A stretch of 64,000 nucleotides of DNA, taken from the NCBI GenBank assembly GCA_945859605.1, contig OX243814.1, positions 26,540,230 to 26,604,229 of the forward strand, given 5' to 3'. Both the position numbers and the translations under genes were made by a program. A model generated the notes under the pieces. The model searched no databases. It had not been told where the DNA came from and worked only from the letters and a program-made list of their open reading frames with translations. Position 1 is the stretch's first letter, and the number at the start of each line of letters is the position of its first letter. Positions 11,315-23,400 of the stretch are shown here, one piece after another. Source of the stretch: Lumbricus rubellus (Eukaryota > Annelida > Clitellata > Crassiclitellata > Lumbricidae).

Positions 11315-14300
11315 TATATACTATATGCTTATGCCTGATGATATCTTAAAACAATCTCAACTTTAAAATTACAGAGTTACTTGTACTAAAATGAGATACT
11401 TGGATTCATTCCACATGCAGCAAAACTGTTATTGTATATATAATATGTATAACAAAATAACTCACATGAACTCTGGAGTACATAAAGTCCAGATCCTTCG
11501 CAATTAAGGAAATCACCAGAAACTAAAAAATATCACCACACAATAAATTATTACAATATAAAAACCATAATTTTAATGCTGTGGCTGTGTTAGTCAGCTT
11601 CATTCTTTTCAATAAACAAACTCGTTGATTGATTGATTGATTTCTGTGCACTAAGTTTGTGCACCATTAAGTTAATTCACATTTAAAATTCATTTTTGAT
11701 AAATATCAAGTGATAACGAATGCAAAGTAGTCTTCCCACACCAGACTCAGCTGTGCAGTATAAAATTCTCATAATAATAATAATAATAATCGACACTGAA
11801 GTCAACCAATAAATGAGTCATCAATCAATCAATCAAGATTTGTTTACTATTCGATCCATCACAACTTGAAATGCAGTGAGTAAAACCACAAATTCAGCAT
11901 GTAAACACTTATGTTAATTTACTAATGGCACCTTTCCAAAAAGACATTTCACTTGTAACTGAACTGGCGGCTAACCACTTCACCATAAAATGTCCTATCA
12001 CTAAAACACTTGAACACTCTGGCATATTGTGCACTAGTTACTGACCAAGCAACAGAAATTCATTCATTCATTCAGAGCATTTATATAGCGCCCCTTCAGG
12101 GAACTACACAGAGGCGCTCCCAGCCCAACCACGACCACGAGAAATGGCAAACAACCAGTCACGCATTATAGAACCTTGCAGTTTCCATCTGTACCGCAAC
12201 ATCCACGATACTTGAATGGTCAAGACTGTGTTCAGTAACTGCAAGGATACCAGGTTCACTCCTGCTTCAGAGAAAGTAATCCAGAGCAGAGTCAAAAGTT
12301 ACCAATCATTTAGAAATATTATAAGTCTATCACAACAGTGCTAGTCAGAGATGAGATTCTGGATCAGAATCTCTGCCCATATTGCCCCATCCTTTGAGCA
12401 TCGTCCAGTAGAGGTGCAACAATGCTGCTCGAAGTGTAATTAAAGAACAGAAATAATATATGTAAACTTTCTGATTGCGGTTTATCACCCAGGTTTTTAA
12501 TAAATGAACGTATATAACACAGTCAGATTCAAATTGGAGCAGGTAAGGTCATATCTTGTGAGGACTGTGTTATGACCAGACCAGCGACTCTGAATATACA
12601 TCAGCCATGCAGTGTGAACGAGAAGAATAATTATGAATCATAACTAGAAGCAATTTTAAAGAAATAAGAACAACTGTCAACAACACTGAAGGTGGCAATT
12701 TCTTCACAAAACCATCGATCACCAATTAATGTCAACACCTCAAAACCACGACCAACCTTTGTCCATGTCGTTATACAGCTTATCGGTATAGTCGTTGAGT
12801 TGTTGGCGCGCCGATTCATCGAGCGTCAGACGCTCACAGTTCTTAACCCAAACGCTGAACGAACTGGATGAAAACAGAAAAGGAAAGACAAATTCAACAA
12901 TGAATGAATGATCAAACTCACAACTCCAGTCAGCCAAAGTACTCTAATTCGTAGCAAAAAAGGTGTATGTGTGTACTTCGGGCTTAACGACACATTTTCA
13001 TATCGAAGATGATTAGTGTCGAAGGCAGAGTACAACCTCACACTCCACGTTTATATTGCGACCGAGCCACCCGCAATAAAGAGATCCGAGAAATTAATCT
13101 CTGATAAACCGACCGACCGGAAATCGAACCCGAGCCGCCGGCGTGGCGAGCGGGCTACCAACCCACTCGGCCACTCAGGATCTCTAGCAAAAAAAGGTGG
13201 AAAATGGGATTTTTATACTGCATAAGTTTTTTTAGCTCATGTTGTGCTTGACGATGTAACATTGACAACTGAAGACATTTCACAAGAGACATCAAATGAA
13301 CCGTACGTTGTGAAGCTCTAATGCATGAGAGCGTCCGAGCTGGTTGTAATGCCGTGCAAAGCAAGGAACTGGTAAACGTCAACAGGCAGCAGAGCAGAGT
13401 GATAAAATGACCTTGCCGACTCAAAGCTGAAATACAAAACTCTTTCATGCATGTTGGAGCAGTGCCAAAATGGCGGATCATTCAATCAATCGAATCTGCT
13501 CCTCTTCAGGAAACCAGTGCAGCATTTCTCACAAGAGTTTGGCTCAGAAGCACACATATGAAATTTATCACATCTGAAGTTGACTTAGGTTAAGTCCAGT
13601 TCACAAGCCATAATTGCTTTGAATATTTCACATGTGGGCAGCACTGACACTTTAACAATGAGAGAGAGAGAGTACTAAAAGCGACATGGAAACTAACGCA
13701 GCACGCCATTAAAGTGTTAAATTGTAGTTCAAGAGTATCCTTGAAGTGGTCGGCTATAAATGTCTCATTACACGAATTTAAGATATATTTCGTAACAGTC
13801 AGCATTCATCATCCAGGTAGACAGCAGTTCTTACAATTAAATCATTAAAAATGTCTCACACATCAAGTACAATCTTGATTAAAGTCGGAAATCAAGTTTA
13901 ACTGTAAACACACGAGTCGATGTCACAGTACCATCAGTCATATTCTATTAAGTACCATTAGTCACGCTCTGTGAAGTACCATTAGTCATGTTCTATTAAG
14001 TACCATTAGTCACGTTCTGTGAAGTACCATTAGTCATGTTCTATTAAGTACCATTAGACACGTTCTGTGAAGTACCATTAGTCATGTTCTATTAAGTACC
14101 ATTAGCCATCTTCTATTAAATACCATCAGTCATGTTCTAATAAAAAAAAGTTGAAGGGATGCTCACCTTGTCCCTATGCCTTGTCCGTTAGTTCCAATAA
14201 GTGCAAACAGTGACCGAAAACCCTCTGGAGTGAACCACTGGAAAGAGACAATCGCACAAACACACACACAAACATATCGTGAGCTGAATGGATTCCAAAT

Positions 14301-17300
14301 GCAACCTTATAATAAATTGCCACCACGTTAAAATTAAATGTCATTGATCTATAAATCATGTCCAGTAGAGCAGTGCAGAATAATAACTAGCAACAAAAGC
14401 AAGCAAACAAACAAGCAAGAGATAAATAATAAATAAATAATAAATAAATTACCTGTTGCAGATCATCTTCGAATAGCATTTCCGTTAGCAGACCTCGAAG
14501 CAGTTCAAGCTGACCCTAAAAATGTCCTTGGATTAATTTCACGTATTTTATGCTCCGCTGAGTTACATCCACAAGTAAATACGCTGTGTCAAAAAGACAA
14601 TTGATAACATTTCGTCACATCGTCATCAAAGTTGGAATGTCACTTTGATCCGTAAACGGTTAAACAATATACTGCAACTTTTCAATTGATAAAGTGCACA
14701 AGTTCTAGAGCGCCTCTGAGTAGATATCTTGAACAGGCGCTATATAAATTCTCAGAATGAATGAATGAATGAATATGAAGAGATCTATGAAAAAAGACAG
14801 GTTTTTTATTTCACTATTTTGCCAACTACATTTCAGGACTAGTGTTCCAGCCCATCAGATCCACAGCTTCATTGATGATACCTGCAATGATTTTACTTAC
14901 AAAATTGCCATTGCTGCATCACACTGTGTGTTATTGAAAGGTGGTGTAGTAGTGGCGTCGTTGCCTTGGAGCCGGAAGGTTCGAGGTTCCAATCCACCTC
15001 GCCGCGTAAGGACCTTGGGCAAGTCCTTCACTCGCAATTGCTCAGCGCTTTGGCGTGAAACTCCGATGCAGTGTCCGCCCTGCATCGGGAGTGCCTCTGA
15101 GTAGAGAGAGCTTGAAGGGGCGCTATAACAAGTGCACATTCAAACATGAAGACAGAAAACCATGGTACAAATCTTCTAATGAACCTTGAACAGTGACAGA
15201 AGCAGCCATTCGTGAACTGATGACAAAAGGAGAATTAAATCTGTCACCTGGAATTGTTCTCCGAGTAATTTATGTGCGATGCTTTCTTCTTCGTTGACGG
15301 TTGCCTTACAGAACTGACTGAAGAGACTTTTCGTGTTGGCACGATCCTTTGACTAACACAATAAACACAAACATACACTGAACAACTAAGTCATACCGTA
15401 AATTATAAACCAAAGTGCGGCATAAATTGTTGGTCATTAAAACATAATTTTAAAAAAATTATATTGGATTTTGGACTTAGGATTTATGCTATTTTAAAAC
15501 ATTCGACATTGATAGGATATTGAAAGTATGTACGTTTGTTTATTATACCATGTCTGTACACCAAAATGCAGATAGCAAAATTTTGGTCTATTAAAGAATA
15601 TTCTTATCTTATCTTATACAACTAAGTAAATTCAAAAATGTGCAAGAATAAAAATTCTTAATATCTAAAATATTTAATAGCATATATATATATATATATT
15701 TTTCGACAGTCGTTCGATTTCAATGTTTATTAGCAAGTGCACAACTGAAGACTTATATCCATTTATGCTTTCATTCGCAACAAAACATTGCGACTTTAAC
15801 TATTATATTTAATCTGCCATTACCAAGTCAGGCTATAATAACAATGCTATTTTACAGAACCAACTGATCTGCTGCTGTTATATTCTATTATTATTATATA
15901 TGTTGCCAATTGCAGTCAATATTTTTCTATTATGCTTCAGCAAATGAGTGATGACAGACCTGTCTGACAGTAGCAATCATTCGAGCGATCAACATTATGC
16001 TGCACGTCTCAGGAGGATAATGGATATTTCTGTAAAAAAAAGAACAATGGGTGTGACAATGAAAATGAGACAATGACAATCATCAATACAAATGGAGCAA
16101 AGTAGTTGATCATAATATAATCTTACATTTTCATAGAACTCTAAATAAGTGACAATTTCACTGATGATGTGATTAATTTTATTTACCAATAATCATCGTA
16201 TAATTTTTCATTACAACAGATGTATTATTGAAAGGTACGACTTGTAGTAAAGAAAATATCCTTCCTCAGCAGCATGATCCTGTGAATGAAGGATGCCTAG
16301 GTTGAAGATTAAACATAATAACAGCTACTTGACAAAAATCAAAACAATGAAAAATTACTTTCATAACCGACTGTCAAAGTGCAAGCCTTTGTGATCTGCT
16401 GGATCATTTTGCAGCCCAAAGCTCATAAAAAATTTGCACAACAGTTATTCATTCATTCATTCATTTCAAGAATTTATATAGCGCCACTTCAAGAAATCCA
16501 CTCAGAAGCGCTCCCAGTCCCCCCATGGCGAAACAAAAATTATCTACAACTTCACTCAGACCTCTCCAGCAAAATTTTTTCCGACAAACAATCAAAAAGC
16601 TTCTTATAAAGCAGGAGATTGGTTGCTTAAATTGATCAGCATGTTCATTCATTCATTCATTCATTCATTCATTCATTCATGTTGTAACAAACTTTCAAGA
16701 CTTTAATCCAATTTAACTCAGAAGATGAAAAGATGTTCAGCAATTTGAGCTAACGCTGAGAAGCAGCTATGGGTACGAAGGATATGAAGTGTTACGGACC
16801 AGATTTTCTACGCTTTCAACACATGATGGGAGATGACCATTGACCAGGTCCACTTGTCCGCCACCTAACCTATCCAATGGATAATGTACAGTCGTTGTAC
16901 TCATTCTGCACCTCGGTTGAGCAGAAATCTCCAATGTCTTTCTCCCCCCTGGTGTGGGAATTAAACCACTGAACTCTGGGTTGACAGTTCATCACACTGC
17001 GACTACCTAAAATTTCACTCAGACCTCTGGACCAACAGAAATCTCCGACACACACACACGAACGCACCTCCAAGCTTCCTCGAGGCGGAAGAGTGGATGC
17101 TCCAAGTCCTCTGGCGAAGCGGATCCGGTGCAAAGAGTTTCGTGGTACTGACTCCAGGCTAGTGCTCTGCAGTTTTCACTGCAGTACCATACCTGGTTTT
17201 AAAATAATACAGTACTTAACATTACCAGTGACAAAAGTGCTAAATCAACATTTACTCTTCGATAAATGCATTTAACTGCGAAGCGGATCCGGTGCAAAGA

Positions 17301-17877
17301 GTTTCGTGGTACTGACTCCAGGCTAGTGCTCTGCAGTTTTCACTGCAGTACCATACCTGGTTTTAAAATAATACAGTACTTAACATTACCAGTGACAAAA
17401 GTGCTAAATCAACATTTACTCTTCGATAAATGCATTTAACTGCTTGTAAATCAGGCTGGTGTCTTTATGCGGTCAGTCAGTCAGTCACATCTATAGGCAG
17501 CTTAAATGCCAGTTTCACTCGTGAACAATGTCACTGACGAAAGAATTATTTGACAATTCATAAAAATACAAAGAAAATTAAATTCAAAAGCTGTCATTCA
17601 GTTTAGACACGATGCTGAAATAACTCACCTGACATTTCTCGCACTTGACGTGCACCTCTGAATGCACTTCGCAGCATTCCGAGAACGGGATTTCGATGCC
17701 CGTATTTCCGGCAAGTCGACGACACATCTCTTCCGCCGTCTCTAAGGACTTCATGCAGTGATTGCACGCAACGTATTTGTAGAGGGTGTTCCATAAAAAC
17801 TGGCAGCTGACCAGAGGCGTCTCGGTAAATATGACCTCGTCCGCCTTGAAGTCTCTCCTTGCAAACAGGCCACGACC
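10068..17877 (-). CDS. SMYD5: SMYD5, SET and MYND domain protein-lysine methyltransferase (first exon missing)
   Basis: Eleven coding exons with compatible phases (minus strand, 5' to 3'): 17877-17629, 17192-17068, 16029-15960, 15352-15248, 14515-14453, 14237-14167, 12863-12757, 11522-11466, 11234-11140, 10830-10760, 10197-10068 (TAA). They give 380 residues; human SMYD5 is about 418, so only about 36 N-terminal residues are missing. Seen: [10 protein letters not shown] at the SET start, a Cys-rich MYND-like block (ACNHC...CCEVH...[14 protein letters not shown]...YHETLC), the SET signature [22 protein letters not shown], post-SET CQCENC, and an acidic C-tail ([14 protein letters not shown]). 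The family methylates lysines on histones and reportedly ribosomal protein eL40, using S-adenosylmethionine. Divergent from MOGS. One exon is partly copied in tandem upstream (17,278-17,441). Identity is near certain; the N-terminus is not. Confidence 0.93.
12059..12125 (-). mobile_element. LINE 3' end fragment
   Basis: Read on the minus strand: gggctgggagcgcctctg, then gaaggggcgctatataaatg and a (GAAT)n tail. This is the same 3' end as the LINE fragment at 60,146-60,510. It lies in a SMYD5 intron. Confidence 0.75.
12955..13195 (-). mobile_element. tRNA-derived SINE, second family
   Basis: On the minus strand the head reads ctgagtggccgagtgggttg (A-box region) then cggctcgggttcgatttcc (B box), with a body running to a gtgtcgttaagcccgaag 3' end. 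It lies in a SMYD5 intron. Confidence 0.75.
13925..14150. repeat. Minisatellite with two alternating units
   Basis: Repeats of agtaccattagtcatgttct / attaagt and agtaccattagtcacgttct / gtga alternate, making a higher-order unit of about 54 bp over roughly eight half-units. SMYD5 intron. Confidence 0.85.
14709..14775 (+). mobile_element. LINE 3' end fragment with (GAAT)n tail
   Basis: gagcgcctctgagtagatat, cttgaacaggcgctatataa, then gaatgaatgaatgaat: only the last ~65 bases of the LINE 3' end. Intronic in SMYD5. Confidence 0.75.
14939..15146 (+). mobile_element. tRNA-derived SINE, 5'-truncated
   Basis: Same family as 8,840 but lacking the first bases (starts at ggtggtgtagtagtggcg). B box altered to ggttccaatcc; body and 3' end intact. 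SMYD5 intron. Confidence 0.9.
15455..15622 (+). repeat. Dispersed repeat, probably a retroelement 3' end
   Basis: ttggattttggacttaggat, then tattataccatgtctgtaca, then attaaagaatattcttatct. A second copy in the same orientation lies at 31,391-31,556. The shared abrupt 3' edge at ...ttcttatcttat suggests a 5'-truncated non-LTR element. Confidence 0.65.
16443..16520 (-). mobile_element. LINE 3' end fragment
   Basis: Minus strand: gactgggagcgcttctgagt, cttgaagtggcgctatataa, then a (GAAT)n tail. A further (ATTC)n run at 16,644-16,680 is probably a second tail. SMYD5 intron. Confidence 0.7.
17114..17441. repeat. Perfect 164-bp tandem duplication containing part of a SMYD5 exon
   Basis: Copy 1 is 17,114-17,277 and copy 2 is 17,278-17,441; by eye they are identical base for base. 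Each carries the acceptor side of the exon 17192-17068, the first ~79 exon bases (encoding VWYCSENCR onward) and 85 bases of upstream intron. Copy 2 has an intact acceptor but lacks the exon's donor half; reading through from it meets a stop (QLNAFIEE then TAA). Perfect identity means the event is recent, or is an assembly artefact. Confidence 0.9.
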
Positions 17878-20454
17878 CTAGTAAGAGATCATCAAGAACA
17901 ATTTGTGAGACTTCCTTTTCTAATCTGAATTTTTTCAAACTGGTTGGTGCAAGTAGACTATGAATGCTAACTGCTGGAATTCACAAGAAGTTATCCACTG
18001 TGCAATGTGTGCATGAAATCGATCTTTTTTCCTTTACCTCCCTCGTCAGATTTGGTCAACGTTGACAGCAAATATCCACAGATTTGAATCGGCGAAACTT
18101 AGCCAAATAATTGCCAGCCACATACACTGTACACAGTGTGCACTACAGTACACATGAAATATGAATGCATTGTACCTGCTATATAAATATGAAGATATTG
18201 ATCACTGATCATCATAATCATTGAAAACATTGCTCTTTCGCAAATCCGATCCTGATTCTTCCTCTTCTCCTCGCATCCAACGGCATTTCAACTCTAAACA
18301 TCACACACCTTAGCCGTCCATCTATCTGCCTGCCTGACTCTCCGGTCTTGACCCGCTGCCTATCGATTCTGTTTTGATTAAGCGCCTATGAATAAGCTGG
18401 TTTCCGCAACTTCGCTTTTGTGGGCGCTGTAGAAGTCTCGCCATTACGATTACGATAATCGTATAATGGCAGCATGGCTGGTGAGCGATAATATAAGTAT
18501 TACAAGAAACACGATTTAAAAATAAACTAAAGACACAAATAAATCGACAAAATAATAAAACAAACTCGTCATCATGATTATATCAAACCTTTTTCTCTAA
18601 CCCATGACGAATTTCTATATCAAAATCACTGCAAGCTGCCATCTCAAACGCCTAATAAGCCACGATATACATTCAACATAATAACTCCACCGGATTGGAA
18701 AGTTATTGTTAAAAGTTATCACTTATCAGATTAGGATGAGCCTCTATGCACCACAACGCACCTGGTGTTCTGGTAGTATAACGTCGTGTTTGGTCTACTT
18801 TCAGGGCAAAAATAATTATGCAGGTCATTAAAAGAGAAGTAAATTCTGAAATTGAATATAATAATTATCATAATCTCCCAATTCTAAATTGTCAATAGAA
18901 AGCCAGGCACAGAGTATCAGCACAGTAGCCTATAAATATTTATTAAGATAAACTTATTCACGAACAAGCAACGTCAAAAGATTGTAGGCCTAAGGCCTAC
19001 AGAATAATTAATTGCCACAGGTCAATAGCTATTTACTTAGATTTAAAATAGTGCAGAAATGATCGCAATCTCAACGAACAACTCTGCTTACCATTATGAC
19101 TCTTTGCTCTGAAAAAGTGTTGTTGAGGAAAGAAATTTGGTTGACGAGACCGATTTCGACATTATGACCCAAAGTGTAACCGAAACCAAAGACTTTGGTG
19201 AAAGACTCTAATATCTTTGCCGAAACGTTTGAAAGTCATGTCTAAGACAGAGAAGTCAAGTACGCCGAAGACTGCCTTGAGATCGAGGTGCCGAGAAAGA
19301 AAATAATTTTTAAAGTTTAGCCTATAATAGTTCAATCACTGAAAAATGTGTACTGTTGATGTCAGAAAACAATTTCAAAGGGTTCCCAATAGCAATTTCG
19401 TAAGTTTTTTATTTTAGGGAGAAGTTTGGTCCCCAAACCCCTCTTAGATGCGCCTATGACCAAAAACGTAGGCCACTAGGCCTACATAATGCAGTCATCA
19501 TAACAAAATTTAATATAAAAATTATCAGCCATATACCTGATCTTTCGCAAGATGGCGCGGTCACCTCCTCGCTCGCTTGCATGCTGTGTGTCGTGCAAAA
19601 TGTGAAGATAATTATTGTCCTGGTAAGAGTTAAAGACTAATTTGCTCGAATAAATAAATTATGTTTTGATCTAATACTGTGGCTTAGTGCAGCACTGCAG
19701 AAACATTTAAGCCTGAGGAAAATCCTGTCTGGAATATGCTCGAGGTTTGAATCGTGACGTGGCTTCAGCAAAACCATCCAGATTGTGTTGTTACTCTAAC
19801 CTGCACAGCCTTTGAACTCGCCTATGCACAGTTGATGCATGGTGAGATTGAGGTTTGTATGAATAGGGCCTACATCAGATCAAATAGCCTTTCCTTGTGG
19901 TAAGGTCACGTAAAGTACTTGTTGAAATTATTCATTTTGCACATAAAGTTTTTGCTTGGGAGCAGTCCTGGTAGGCCTGGACATCGCAGACGCAACCAAT
20001 TTTTGCATGCAATCATAGTCTGGAAATAATTGATTTGCTGTTGTAATCTTTTATTGTAATCATGGGTATACATGCGTAAAGTAAAATAGTGTAGACGGCA
20101 TTTGCAAAGTTCCTCCTTTTACATGCAACATAAACGGTTTGTTACTTTTCGTAAAAAATCTACTCGTGGTTAAAATTAAATTAAATCTACGTTAATGTCA
20201 AGAGGACTTGGCTTTCAAAATAATGGTCATGGTGGTTTGAGTCAGTCAATTGCTTCAAAAACCCACATTTGGCACAGAATTATTGCAATGTGCTGTAATT
20301 ATAATTGGAAATTTGTATAGGACCATTCCTGGAACTAAACTCTATGCTATCGTAAATAATTTTAGTTGTACTTTATACATTTCAACAGTATTGTTTTAAA
20401 AAATGCCTTTTTCTTAAATTAGATTTTTGAAAGAATCGTCCGTTAATTGCAAAG
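17878..20454. promoter_or_regulatory. Shared upstream region between divergent SMYD5 (-) and MOGS (+)
   Basis: Must hold the unresolved first exon and promoter of SMYD5 and the promoter of MOGS. A YY1-like aagatggcg lies at about 19,552, beside a good minus-strand donor (cag then gtatatg) at about 19,537; another minus-strand donor (aatg then gtaagc) is near 19,090. Neither gives a protein I can align confidently to the SMYD5 N-terminus. Confidence 0.4.
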
Positions 20455-23400
20455 ATGGCAAGAAAAGCTGCTGGTGTGAAGCACGGAAAACATGACAAAG
20501 GAGACGGCTCAGCCTCCGGACCGATAAACGACGGAATCCGACTGAAACTGTCGCAGAAAAAGAAGAAACATGACCAGATGACGATGAAAATGAACAGCGC
20601 CATCTTGTTGGCCGTTTCAGCAGGTCTCATTATAATGGTGTCCATTGGTGCCTATTTCTGGTACGACTCCTGGCTGCAGAACTTGGTGCGTACCCCTCTC
20701 GATGCTCCGAAGCTCATTACGACAGAGATGACGTCCAGCACCGGGGACCCAGAAAGATTCTGGGGAACTTTCCGGTCGGGATTGTATTTTGGCCTGAAGA
20801 CACGCAGCCCCCACTCTCCGGTGTTTGGTAAGATTAGATTTTGGACAAAATGTGTTATATTGAATTTTTTGCCAGTGACAAATAAAATGATGGACGATAA
20901 AACTAAACTTTTTAGATTTGGTGGAACTTTGTGGATATAGTTTTACTTTTCTGTAAGTACCCAGGAAACTGAACTTTTTTTATAAATGTCACAAATTGTT
21001 TTTGATCTCGTAGGAGTATCTTTTTGTGTTTTTTCTTACATCCAGTGCTTCCTATGAGAATTTGTCAGGCTGACCTAGCACGCATAGATCTATTGTAATG
21101 CAAAAATCTTCCACTTTCTCTAGCCAGGTCTTTTAGTTAGGCTTCTTCTAAATCAGCGGTTCCCAACCCGTGGCCCGCGGGCCAAAAGTGGCCCGCGAAG
21201 CCTCACAAAATGGCCCGCCAGGTCTCAACAATGAAAATCATGTCTCAAAGAATTAACAAAAATATATGAAAAAGTTGACAATTTGGACTGGATCGAACAC
21301 GTAATTATTTTCTATTACAAATTATTTCATTTTGAAGTCTATAAACATAAAACATTCTACTTTGAATTAATTATAACAATTTTTATATGCTTTTAGTTAA
21401 TTCAATTTTAGCTTTGTGGCCCCCTAAATGCCCTAATGTCCTTTAACTAAGAAAAAGTGGCCCTCGCATCCTCCAACTTAGAAAAAGTGGCCCTACAGTC
21501 AAAAAAGGTTGGGAACCACTGTTCTAAATAATCAATGAATTACCTTAAAGCTTTGCAAGTATCTGAAATAATGTATTTTGCCTGTAGTGCCATCATCATA
21601 ATAATGGCCAAGGCTTCAATCACTGGTCTCTTCAAGTAAAATATTTATGTTACATGAATCTGATTCAAAATAAAAACACAATTTTGATCCGGTTGGTCAC
21701 TCTGGCCGTTATCTCGAAAATGTACTGACCAACATGCGCCTGGTTTCGGTAGAGCACCTCACATTTGTAGTTTGTGCAGATCTGTGTTTGTACTGCTAAA
21801 TAAGAAGTGAGTTACAGTAGTCAAGTCTGCTAGAAAGCAATGCAATCTAATGGTATGCAGGAAAAGGGATCTTGTTCTGTGAATAATATACTGTTTGTTT
21901 GTGCACTTGTTATAGCGCCCCTCAAGCTCTCTCTCTACTCAGATGCGCTCCCGAATGCAGAGCGGACACTGCATCAGAGTTTCACGCCGCCGAAGCGCTG
22001 AGCAATTGTGAGTGAAGGACTTGCCCAAGGTCCTTACGCAGCGAGGAGGATTCGAACCTCGAACCTTCCGGCTCCAAGGCAACAACGCCACCACTACACC
22101 ACAAATATACCGTTGTGTGAAATTGAGTGCATTTGGAATATGTGCAGGTCTGATGTGGATGACGCAGTTCATAGGCCAGAGTCCTCCGACGATACGACAT
22201 TGGTGCGACCAGTCCGACGGTCTACAGACGTACGGTTGGATTGCTCACGATGGCTACAACTTTGGTCTTCAGGAAATTACAGACCAATATTTCACCATCT
22301 CAACCCAGTTTGTGAAGAGACCTGGTGGTCAGCACGGGGGCGACTGGTCTGCCCGAGTACAGCTCAAACCTCGGGTAAGGATCAGCAGAGCGAAGAGTTT
22401 TGTGGCCGCAGGGCTTTTTTTAATTTGCAGTTGTACACAAAATGTGCAGTTCTAAATTGATTTGTGCAGTTGAAGAAGCACTTTTGTACAGTTAAAACCA
22501 GCATAAATGGTCATTGTCCTCCGATTGGAAGTAATTTACCATGGAGGATGGAGAGGAAAAGAAGGAGTTGTGCAGTTCTAAAACGTCCTTAAAAACAGCC
22601 CTGTTTGTGGGTGAACTTTTCGATTTGAGTGTGAGACTTCTAACTCTCTGACAGTCTCTGTTAACAATTTTCTTCTTGTGTAAAAACATGGTAGCTTATT
22701 GAAACATAGATTCAAGGAATATATACCGGTACTTAATTGGTTGCAGAGCTCTTGAGAAGGAGCCTGAATCAGCATAGTAAGATATTGTTGAGAAACTAGT
22801 GTTGTGGTGTGTTCATAACACCTTTTCAGCCCATCCTACACCTCCATTTTCTATTCTGCTCTGTTTTGGTTGTTCAAAGTATAACTTGTTTATTTCACAG
22901 CGCATGATGGTAATACTGATAATTTCTTCTCCCACCAGAACGAGTAACTGGATACTTCCTTACACCTTGCTCACATAATCTAGAAATACCACGCTGTCAT
23001 TGGTTGATTGGAAAGGAATTTATCACCAGAATGTTGTATAGATGACTTGTTTGATGCCAATATTTTAGTAATTTTATTCAACTTGTGATTTAATTTGTGC
23101 GTTTTATTAACAATTATTACTTCGATGTACTATATAATAATGTTTTATGTCCCACTGTGCATTTACAAGTGGAGTAATAATGCAAATACTTACTTAATTG
23201 CTTACTTACTTACCACGATATCGTTTGGATTATTTTGTAGCCAGGACAGGAGAAGGTGGTTGTCTCGTTATTCGTCTACATGGCAACCGACGGACAAGGT
23301 CAGATCGCCGCCAACCTGGCTAGCGATCGCGTTGCCGGTATCCGCGGACGATCGGACGACTTAGGATCATTCCAGCTGATTTTTCCAAAGTTAGACAAGT

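Noticed and set aside
19083..19300. Minus-strand open frame ending ...FSEQRVIM before a strong donor, as the missing SMYD5 first exon
   Set aside because: Phase fits the next exon, but there is no start codon in frame after an upstream stop and the residues do not align convincingly with the SMYD5 N-terminus. Another frame reads HLDLKAVFGVLDFSVLDM, faintly like a reverse-transcriptase core, so it may be a dead retroelement.
22409..22603. 8-bp target duplication for this copy of the 'cagggctttttt' family
   Set aside because: The adjacent flanks tgtggccg and tttgtggg do not match well without shifting, so I did not claim it.
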